Shown: positions 14,039 through 19,778 of the stretch, piece by piece
Numbering within the stretch: position 1 is the stretch's first letter
Layout of the letters: every line of letters begins with the position of its first letter
Origin: JBDTRY01 sp039931435
Lineage (GTDB): Bacteria; Acidobacteriota; Thermoanaerobaculia; Gp7-AA8
Length of the DNA: 19,778 nt
Reading direction: 5' to 3'
Assembly: GCA_039931435.1 (NCBI GenBank)
Contig: JBDTRY010000049.1
Location: forward strand, 1 to 19,778
The notes under the pieces: generated by a model
Database searches by the model: none
What the model saw: only the letters and a program-made list of their open reading frames with translations
Told to the model about the DNA's origin: nothing
Position numbers and translations under genes: made by a program

Positions 14039-14548
14039 ATTCATGTAACGTCCGATTGCTTCATCCGAACGCTCGTCAAGCGGAAGATGCCAGGCCCGCA
14101 TCCTTCCGGGGCCCGTAACCTCGATCATGCCGATGGATCGCGGATAGTCGAATCGACGGGGACCGGCGCTGGCGGGGTTGAAAAACAGCACGCCATCGAT
14201 CGTCTCGTTGTGCGGCAGATGGCTGTGCCCGAAGACCACGATATCCGCAGGCGCAGTTCGCAGCGCCGTCCTCACTTCCTCGAGCGGCTGTGAGGGCCGG
14301 TCAAGAATGTGAGTCACGTACAGCTTCAATCCATCGAGCTCCACACGAGCTTCCGTTCCGGCATCTCCGCATCGGAACCCGTCGATGTTTCCGGCCACGG
14401 CGGTGAGAGGAGCGATCCCGCGAAGCCGATCGAGGATCGTCTCGTTGCCAATGTCGCCGGCGTGAACGATGTGGTCGACACCGCCGAGCAGGGCGATGGT
14501 CTCTTCATCGAGCCGGCCGTGAGTGTCCGAGATGACTCCGATTCTCAC
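14024..14548 (-). CDS. YfcE/MJ0936-type metallophosphoesterase
   Basis: 174 residues from a GTG that overlaps the preceding gene's stop as GTGA, so translation is probably coupled. The calcineurin-like metal-site motifs are all present: D8 and H10 (SDTHG), D32 (HAGDIG), N54 (GNID), H80 (YVTH), H108 and H110 (GHSH). This small single-domain subfamily hydrolyses phosphodiesters in vitro with manganese or similar metals; physiological substrates are unknown. Located in the cytoplasm. Its partner gene encodes a small membrane-anchored protein. Confidence 0.92.
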   Translation of the reverse strand: MRIGVISDTHGRLDEETIALLGGVDHIVHAGDIGNETILDRLRGIAPLTAVAGNIDGFRCGDAGTEARVELDGLKLYVTHILDRPSQPLEEVRTALRTAPADIVVFGHSHLPHNETIDGVLFFNPASAGPRRFDYPRSIGMIEVTGPGRMRAWHLPLDERSDEAIGRYMNQLSR

Positions 14549-14778
14549 CTCTGGTCCCGCTTACCGCGGAGCGAGAACCCCAGAAGCGCACCGAGGGCAA
14601 GAGCGCCAACGAGAATTGCACCGGGGTTCGATCGCGAGAAATCACGGACGTCTGTGCCCACCTCCGTAAACTTTTCCCGCCACCGCCCGAGCCCGAGGTG
14701 GTCCCTGATGCTTTCGTTCTCCTCACGTCTTTCGCTCTGGTCCGTGTCGCCCATCAGTTCGTCATCGTAATCGCTCAT
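14545..14778 (-). CDS. Small C-terminally anchored membrane protein (YqjD/ElaB-like layout)
   Basis: 77 residues from an ATG preceded by a weak GGGGG. The N-terminal 50 residues are charged and acidic-rich. A single hydrophobic helix (about 53-70, NPGAILVGALALGALLGFSL) has glycine/alanine spacing for tight packing and is followed by a basic tail RGKRDQR. This layout is like the DUF883/YqjD/ElaB group, whose members tether ribosomes or sit at the inner membrane, but sequence identity to them cannot be claimed. Its stop overlaps the phosphodiesterase start. Confidence 0.7.
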   Translation of the reverse strand: MSDYDDELMGDTDQSERREENESIRDHLGLGRWREKFTEVGTDVRDFSRSNPGAILVGALALGALLGFSLRGKRDQR

Positions 14779-14925
14779 GCGTGCCCCCGATCAAAGACCT
14801 GCCAACTGAATGCCACCTGCTGCTACTGCCTGTAGATGCGGACGGGAGCAACGCCGCTCACACCCGCAGAAACGGCCGCTATCCACGCCCCAACCGGGCA
14901 AAACTCGCCTCCAGCCTCGGCGTCA

Positions 14926-14934
14926 TGCTGTAAT
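14926..14934 (+). promoter_or_regulatory. Extended -10 element that may drive a leaderless radical SAM transcript
   Basis: TGC followed by TGTAAT (14929-14934) ends six bases before the ATG at 14941. Transcription starting at the usual distance would begin at the start codon itself, and there is no ribosome site before this ATG. No -35 match is seen. Confidence 0.35.
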
Positions 14935-14940
14935 CGGGCG

Positions 14941-16002
14941 ATGGCCGACGCACCCACCGCCCATCGCGGCAGAGGCGCAGTCCTCAACCCGCCCAACCGA
15001 TTCGACACACTGCATTATGAAGCCGATCCCGAGATCGATCCGAACGAACTTCCGTCGCCCCAGACGCAGTTCCTTCGTGACGAGACGCGGGAGATCATCG
15101 CCACGAACGACTCACCGGATGTCGGGTTTACATACAGCGTAAATCCTTACCGCGGCTGTGAACACGGCTGTGTGTATTGTTTTGCCCGTCCCACTCACGA
15201 ATACCTCGGTCTGTCATCCGGACTCGACTTCGAGACGAAGATCTTCGTCAAAGAAGGCGCGCCCGAACTTCTGCGCCAGGCCCTTTCCAGGAAGCGATGG
15301 GTTCCTCAGATTGTCGCTATCAGCGGCGTCACCGACCCGTACCAGCCCATCGAGCGCCGCCTGGAACTGACCCGGCGATGTATCGAGGTCATGGCCGAAT
15401 TCAAGAACCCGGTGGTGATCATCACCAAGAATCACCTCGTGACACGCGACAGTGACCTGCTGGCCACGCTGGCAGCTCACGGCTCCGCGGCCGTCTTTCT
15501 ATCCGTAACGACCCTGGATGGAGGTCTGGCCAACATCATGGAACCCAGAGCGTCCACGCCTCAACGTCGTCTGGAAGCCATCGCCACGCTCAGCGCCGCG
15601 GGAGTCCCCTGCGGCGTCTTGGTGGCACCAGTGATTCCGGCCATTACGGATCACGAGATGCCCGCCATCATTGCCGCCGCGGCGGCCGCGGGCGCGCGAA
15701 GCGCCGGCTACACGATCGTCCGCCTACCCTACGCCATCGCACCAATGTTCGAGGCGTGGCTCGATGTGCATTTTCCGGATCGGAAAGAGAAAGTTCTCAA
15801 TCGTATTCGAAGCCTGCGCAATGGAGAGCTCAACGACCCGCGCTGGAGTTCGCGAATGCGAGGAGAAGGCATTTTTGCCGATCAGGTAAAGTCGCTGTTC
15901 ACGACCGCCTGCCGCAAAGCGGGCATCGACGGAGGACATCCCGAACTGTCGGCGGACCACTTCAGAAAGCCGACCGCGCAGTTCTCACTCTTTGGGAACT
16001 GA
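14941..16002 (+). CDS. PA0069 family radical SAM protein
   Basis: 353 residues from the ATG at 14941 (MADAPTAHRGRG), where the family's N-terminal RGRGA...NRF motif begins; 35 earlier in-frame codons are excluded because they fall outside the family. The [4Fe-4S] cluster motif Cx3Cx2C (C73, C77, C80) lies in NPYRGCEHGCVYCFARPTHEYLG, the hallmark of PA0069 and spore-photoproduct-lyase-like proteins. ISGVTDPYQPIERRLELTRRC and VIITKNHLVTRD are other typical segments. No function is established for this subfamily, though it is related to DNA-photoproduct-repair radical SAM enzymes. It is divergent from the small membrane protein and followed by a convergent gene. Confidence 0.92.
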   Translation: MADAPTAHRGRGAVLNPPNRFDTLHYEADPEIDPNELPSPQTQFLRDETREIIATNDSPDVGFTYSVNPYRGCEHGCVYCFARPTHEYLGLSSGLDFETKIFVKEGAPELLRQALSRKRWVPQIVAISGVTDPYQPIERRLELTRRCIEVMAEFKNPVVIITKNHLVTRDSDLLATLAAHGSAAVFLSVTTLDGGLANIMEPRASTPQRRLEAIATLSAAGVPCGVLVAPVIPAITDHEMPAIIAAAAAAGARSAGYTIVRLPYAIAPMFEAWLDVHFPDRKEKVLNRIRSLRNGELNDPRWSSRMRGEGIFADQVKSLFTTACRKAGIDGGHPELSADHFRKPTAQFSLFGN

Positions 16003-16099
16003 GGGCCCCCTTCGCAACTCAGAGCTCTCGCTTGCCTGGCGCGTGCCGCACATCGACGGTGAGCGCCAAAGGTGCGCCACCACCGGAACAGGTACCCCG

Positions 16100-16127
16100 A
16101 AAAAGATCACGACCCCGCAGGGGGTCG
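16100..16127 (-). terminator. Terminator of the NTF2-like gene
   Basis: CGACCCC (16110-16116), loop GCAG, GGGGTCG (16121-16127): a perfect 7-bp GC-rich stem. On the minus strand five T follow (16100-16104) after a short TGATC. It lies 17 bases past the NTF2-like stop codon. It may also help end the convergent radical SAM transcript. Confidence 0.6.
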
Positions 16128-16143
16128 CACCGTTGCAGAATTT

Positions 16144-16806
16144 TCAGCAAGCCCCCGACAAAGTTCTCACGCTTTGGACGACTTTCGATCCAGCCCGAGC
16201 TTGCGTGTTCGACGGCGTCTGCTGATGCAGGGCCAGATTCCACGCTCCGCTGGCCCGGATGTAGGTCGAACTGCATAACGCCGCGTACCTCGGGACGTCA
16301 GACTCGCGTTCCGCGGCGACTTCATAGACCAGCACCGCCGTCTGGTCCGCCGGAAACATGCAATGCTGGTTGGAGAACTGGACATCCTTCCAACGGTTCG
16401 GCCCGATGGCCTCGATCGTCTCCTGCCGGCTTAGTATCCCCGCGGGTGAGGGGAAGACCATCAGTGCCTCCGGCGCCAGACGGCTGAGGTAGAACTCCCG
16501 GCCACCGGTCCAGAACTCTCTTTCCAGCTTCCACAGTTCGTCCTCGAACATCCGTTCCACCTTTCGTTTCACCCGCAGTCCAGTGAACAGCCCCACAAGC
16601 AGCGCTGCGGGGATACCGAAGACGACTTGCATCGAGACGAAGAACAGCGCCGGCGAGTCGTTCGGATCGCCCGGAGGGGGCGTTCTGTGATTCACCCAGA
16701 AGATACTCAGGACAACTGCTCCGAAAACCGCCACCGAAACCAGGACGACCACGGAAAATGCCGCAAACCCCGCAGCAGCAGCGATGCGTTTCCGGCGGTT
16801 ACCCAC
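16144..16806 (-). CDS. Two-TM membrane protein with NTF2-like (DUF4440/SnoaL-type) domain
   Basis: 220 residues from a GTG at 16806 without a clear ribosome site; the basic MGNRRKR start followed by a hydrophobic stretch supports it. Membrane helices lie at about 9-35 and 52-77. The C-terminal half (about 88-205) resembles an NTF2-like cone: LEREFWTGGREFYLSRLAPEA, FPSPAGILSRQETIEAI, WKDVQFSN, and LVYEVAAER. Such domains bind small ligands or have no catalytic role. With a basic N terminus and RVKRK after helix 2, the topology places both ends, including the NTF2-like domain, in the cytoplasm. The final 25 residues are not conserved-looking. No functional partner is nearby. Confidence 0.7.
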   Translation of the reverse strand: MGNRRKRIAAAAGFAAFSVVVLVSVAVFGAVVLSIFWVNHRTPPPGDPNDSPALFFVSMQVVFGIPAALLVGLFTGLRVKRKVERMFEDELWKLEREFWTGGREFYLSRLAPEALMVFPSPAGILSRQETIEAIGPNRWKDVQFSNQHCMFPADQTAVLVYEVAAERESDVPRYAALCSSTYIRASGAWNLALHQQTPSNTQARAGSKVVQSVRTLSGAC

Positions 16807-17143
16807 GGCCCGTTGAAGGTGGATTGATGCCGGCCGCGGGAGCTTGAGCCGAAGGCTTCATCACCATGGGCATCAATATACATCGGGCGTGTCCCGAGGT
16901 CAGCTACACAGGTTTGACGATCTTACTTGTATCTGAAATTCTACGCGCTCCTCTCGCAACTGCTCCGAACACCACCACCCTGTGGGACTGAGGGACGTAC
17001 ACTTTATGACGGCAAGGGCATCGTCATAGAACATGGGCTCGTGGAGCTCCACCTACGACGCGATTGAAGGCAAAGGAAAGACTAATCTCGACGTTGATCG
17101 CGAGGGGCCGGCTCATGGGCATTGAGATTTTGCATGCAGGCCT
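16807..17143. other. Intergenic stretch without a supported gene
   Basis: 337 bases between the NTF2-like start and the DUF1501 stop. It should contain the NTF2-like promoter, but I find no clean -35/-10 pair. The base composition is locally more AT-rich (about 16870-16945) than in the flanking genes. There is no terminator for DUF1501, no tRNA and no family-like frame. Confidence 0.4.
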
Positions 17144-18388
17144 TCAACTGATGAGTCCCCTCCACTTTGCCGCACTGGAATCGTATCCCGGGAAGACGGG
17201 ACGCAGGTTCGTCACGCCGAGGTGTTTGCTGATGACTTCGCCGAAGACGTCGCGAAAGTCTGTGGTTACGGCCAGGTCGCGGTTCTCGTAGAGTTGGCCG
17301 TCATTCAGTCCCGGCCAGCTACCATAAACTTTTCCCCCGCGAACGCTGCCACCGACGAGCATCATGAAGTTCGCGTGTCCATGATCGGTGCCCCGGTTGC
17401 CGTTCTCCCGCACAGTGCGTCCGAACTCCGACATGGACACCAGCACGACCTCGCTCATGCGGGACCCGAGGTCCCGGGCGAACGCCGCGATGGCCGCAGC
17501 GAAGTTTCTGAGGTTGTTCGCCAGCTGTCCCTGCGAACCTCCCTCCCCGGCATGCGTATCCCAGCCACTGACATCCGTGAAGGCGATTTCCAGTCCGACG
17601 TCCGCTTTGATCAATTGAGCGATCTGCTTCAAGGACTGGCCGAACTGATTGGCGGGGTAGACGGCGCCGTTCGAGGGAGCGATGCCGGCCGGCGCAGCTT
17701 TCTCGAGGATACGCACAGCTTCGAATGAATCCTTCGCTGTTCCTCCGAGGGCACCGGCCGCTGCCGAACCGTACATCGACTGCAGGGACTGTGAGATCTC
17801 GCCGGCATCGGACTGTCCTCGGATACCGAAGTCCGAGATCCTGCTCATGGAGATCGCACCGGCCGACCCGCTGAGGATCCGCGGCATCGTCGGAGACAGC
17901 GCCACTGCCCGAAGCGGGGACGCTTTGGTGCGGACATCCTTTCCGATCGTTCGCGACAGGAATCCGTCGCCTGTCGACTTCACACCCGGCGTGCCGCACT
18001 CCATGAAATCCTGAGCGTCGAAATGGGAGCGGGAAGGATCAGGACTGCCCACTGCCTGAACGAAAGCCGCGGCGTGATCGCTGAAAAGCGGAGCGAGAGG
18101 AAGCAGCGAAGGATGAAGCCCGAAAAAACCATCGAGATCGATCGCTGCCTCTTCTCCCGACCCTGGCCGTGGAACGGCGATTGTGGGCCGATTGGCGTAG
18201 TAGGCCTTTTCACCGTAGGGAACCACGACGTTCAATCCATCCACCGCTCCCCGCTGAAAAACCGCCACGAGCACCTTTCGCCCCTGGATCGAGCCCGCTT
18301 CGGCCATTCGCACGAATACGTTGGGGACGAACCCTCCGGCCACCAGGGCCAGACCCGTCGATTTCAAGAATGTTCTCCGATCGATCAT
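17144..18388 (-). CDS. DUF1501 domain protein, Tat-exported
   Basis: 414 residues from an ATG with AGGGG nine bases upstream. A twin-arginine signal is plain: DRRTFLKSTGLALVAGG at 3-19. The rest matches the DUF1501 family, related to sulfatase/alkaline-phosphatase-fold proteins: VAVFQRGAVDGLNVVVPY near the start, FDAQDFMECGTPG, GWDTHAGEG, SMSEFGRTVRENGNRGTDHGHAN and VYGSWPGL. Tat export implies a folded, possibly cofactor- or metal-bearing periplasmic protein. No reaction is established. It follows the DUF1800 gene by 16 bases on the same strand, a pairing seen in many genomes, so both are probably expressed and work together. Confidence 0.92.
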   Translation of the reverse strand: MIDRRTFLKSTGLALVAGGFVPNVFVRMAEAGSIQGRKVLVAVFQRGAVDGLNVVVPYGEKAYYANRPTIAVPRPGSGEEAAIDLDGFFGLHPSLLPLAPLFSDHAAAFVQAVGSPDPSRSHFDAQDFMECGTPGVKSTGDGFLSRTIGKDVRTKASPLRAVALSPTMPRILSGSAGAISMSRISDFGIRGQSDAGEISQSLQSMYGSAAAGALGGTAKDSFEAVRILEKAAPAGIAPSNGAVYPANQFGQSLKQIAQLIKADVGLEIAFTDVSGWDTHAGEGGSQGQLANNLRNFAAAIAAFARDLGSRMSEVVLVSMSEFGRTVRENGNRGTDHGHANFMMLVGGSVRGGKVYGSWPGLNDGQLYENRDLAVTTDFRDVFGEVISKHLGVTNLRPVFPGYDSSAAKWRGLIS

Positions 18389-18404
18389 CGAATCGCCCCT
18401 GTGA

Positions 18405-19778
18405 TCACTGCCGTTGAAAGTCCGGACTTCCGAGAATTAACCCGCCCACAAGCGCTGTCTTCTCCCGGGCCGCCTTATCCACCAGATTCGCTTCGATGGT
18501 CCTGCGCGTATCGGGAGAGAGATCCCCACCCACCAGTTCTCGTGCGAGAGAGTCGATCAGCGCATTGGAATCCCCGTGGAATCGATCGGGAAGAAGTCCA
18601 CTGCTGTCCACGGCAACGCCTTCGATCCTCCCCCCGGTCAGATCGAGCGCGAAGTTGAGACGCGCAAGCAGAGACCCGCTGTTCATCCAGGCGCTCGACG
18701 TGTCGGAATAGCCTGTCGGCGGCTGGCAGAGATAGAGCGGCTCGCCCATCGACTGAAGCTGCCGGGCCAGAGTGAGGGGACGGTTCAACTCGCCGCCGGT
18801 GGCGCGGAGTGACGAGACCACGTACTCGAAGGGACTCTTCATCTTGGCGCGGTAATAAATCGGATCGAAGAACTCCGGACTGGAAACGATGGCGCGAACC
18901 GTCTGGCGAAGATCACCGTCGGTGGCCAGGAACGTCTTTGCCACGCGATCCACGAGCGCGGCGGGCGGATCATCGGCAACCAGCCGCTGGCAGAGCTGAA
19001 AAGCGATGTGATGGGCGGTGGCAGGATGGTGGGCGAGGATGTAGATCATCCTCTCCCCTTCTCCGATTCCGCCGCCGGCCGGAAAGACATTCCCGAGGAC
19101 TTTCTTGGATTTCGTATCGTGGAGCGCGGCACGGAAGACGAAGCCTCCACCCTCTTCGGGGCGGGCGATAGACCAACCGGTGAGAACACGCGCCAGCTCG
19201 GTGACGTCCTGCTGCGTGTAGCCGCCATCGACGCCGAGCGTATGCAGCTCCATGAGCTCCCGGGCGTAGTTCTCGTTCAGACCACCTTTCGCCGGAAAGC
19301 CCTTCGCCGGCCGGCGCGTCTTCATCGAGTCCAGGCGAGGCTCGCCGCGCATGGCCCGGCGGCGTCTGTCCGGCCAATCCTGCTCACCGAAGGCCCTGCC
19401 CTGCCGCGGTCCATTCCGAACTGTGGCCGGACGGTTCTCCGCCGCGGCGACGGATCGCGCATTGTCGAGGTAGAAGAGCATCGCCGGCGACTTTGCCGTG
19501 GCCATCAACAGGTCCTCGAACTTGCCCCATATACGGGGCCGTACGGTCTCTCTTTCGTACGAGCCAATCAGTACACGGTCCAGCCCCTTTGCTGCGTAGA
19601 CGTTGAAGTGATTCATCCAGAAGTCGACCATCACTTCGTTCAGCTGCCGTTCCGAATACGCGGCCCGGACAATGCGCGCCCCGGTCAGTTCCGCAACGAG
19701 ACGCTTCGGTCGCTTGTCCGGCGGAATCTGTTTTCGAAAATCAGCCAGAGCGCCCTTCTTCTTTTCGCCCGCGGCCGT
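18405..19778 (-). CDS. DUF1800 domain protein (5' end outside the window)
   Basis: Partial: 457 C-terminal residues are visible and the frame is open to the window edge at 19778; the start lies further right. The family is clear from QLNEVMVDFWMNHFNVY, LNENYARELMELHTLGVDGGYTQQDV and ELARVLTGW, followed by a GNVFPAGGGIGEGERMI segment and the late QPPTGYSDTSSAWMNSGSLLARLNF motif. Function unknown; usually exported, but the signal peptide is not in view. It is the first visible gene of a pair with DUF1501, which follows after 16 bases. Confidence 0.92.
   Translation of the reverse strand, partial: TAAGEKKKGALADFRKQIPPDKRPKRLVAELTGARIVRAAYSERQLNEVMVDFWMNHFNVYAAKGLDRVLIGSYERETVRPRIWGKFEDLLMATAKSPAMLFYLDNARSVAAAENRPATVRNGPRQGRAFGEQDWPDRRRRAMRGEPRLDSMKTRRPAKGFPAKGGLNENYARELMELHTLGVDGGYTQQDVTELARVLTGWSIARPEEGGGFVFRAALHDTKSKKVLGNVFPAGGGIGEGERMIYILAHHPATAHHIAFQLCQRLVADDPPAALVDRVAKTFLATDGDLRQTVRAIVSSPEFFDPIYYRAKMKSPFEYVVSSLRATGGELNRPLTLARQLQSMGEPLYLCQPPTGYSDTSSAWMNSGSLLARLNFALDLTGGRIEGVAVDSSGLLPDRFHGDSNALIDSLARELVGGDLSPDTRRTIEANLVDKAAREKTALVGGLILGSPDFQRQ

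Noticed and set aside
17064..17291. 75-codon plus-strand frame entering the DUF1501 gene
   Set aside because: Most of it is antisense to the conserved C-terminal part of DUF1501 and no ribosome site precedes it.

Overview
The window is GC-rich, densely coded bacterial chromosome. The gene set suggests an Acidobacteriota-like soil or sediment organism: an ECF sigma factor paired with a zinc-finger/TPR protein, several lipoprotein hydrolases, an M13 peptidase, DUF1684, a PQQ-type dehydrogenase, GH63, and a DUF1800/DUF1501 pair. This placement is inference from gene content; there is no rRNA or marker gene here. I see no phage, transposase, CRISPR array or tRNA.

Layout. (1) 229-888, plus strand: a CADD-type diiron protein predicted to make p-aminobenzoate for folate, with all key residues kept. 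(2) 1308-3773, minus strand: ECF sigma factor, then a soluble zinc-finger/TPR protein overlapping it by ATGA, then a small secreted protein with a Phe-rich segment and three C-terminal GV(I/L)QLPPG repeats, closed by a strong terminator. This small module is the least explained part of the window. (3) 3866-5098, minus: lipoprotein PQQ-dependent sugar dehydrogenase, divergent from (4) 5345-8032, plus: large GH63-type glucosidase. (5) 8089-8233: a palindromic repeat element and a long-stem terminator between convergent genes. (6) 8357-11505, minus: DUF1684 lipoprotein followed by an M13 metallopeptidase lipoprotein. (7) 11879-14014, plus: secreted VWA/Ig-like protein, then a dienelactone hydrolase-family enzyme. 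(8) 14024-14778, minus: small membrane-anchored protein overlapping a YfcE-type phosphodiesterase by GTGA. (9) 14941-16002, plus: PA0069-type radical SAM protein, possibly leaderless. (10) 16144-16806, minus: two-TM protein with an NTF2-like domain. (11) 17144-19778, minus: DUF1800 (cut by the window edge) followed by Tat-exported DUF1501.

Many products are exported or lipid-anchored (GSDH, M13, DUF1684, VWA, DUF1501, the small repeat protein), so the region serves mostly the cell envelope and extracellular degradation. No single pathway joins all genes. The clear co-transcribed or coupled sets are sigma/zinc-finger-TPR (probably with the small repeat protein), DUF1684/M13, small membrane protein/YfcE, and DUF1800/DUF1501.
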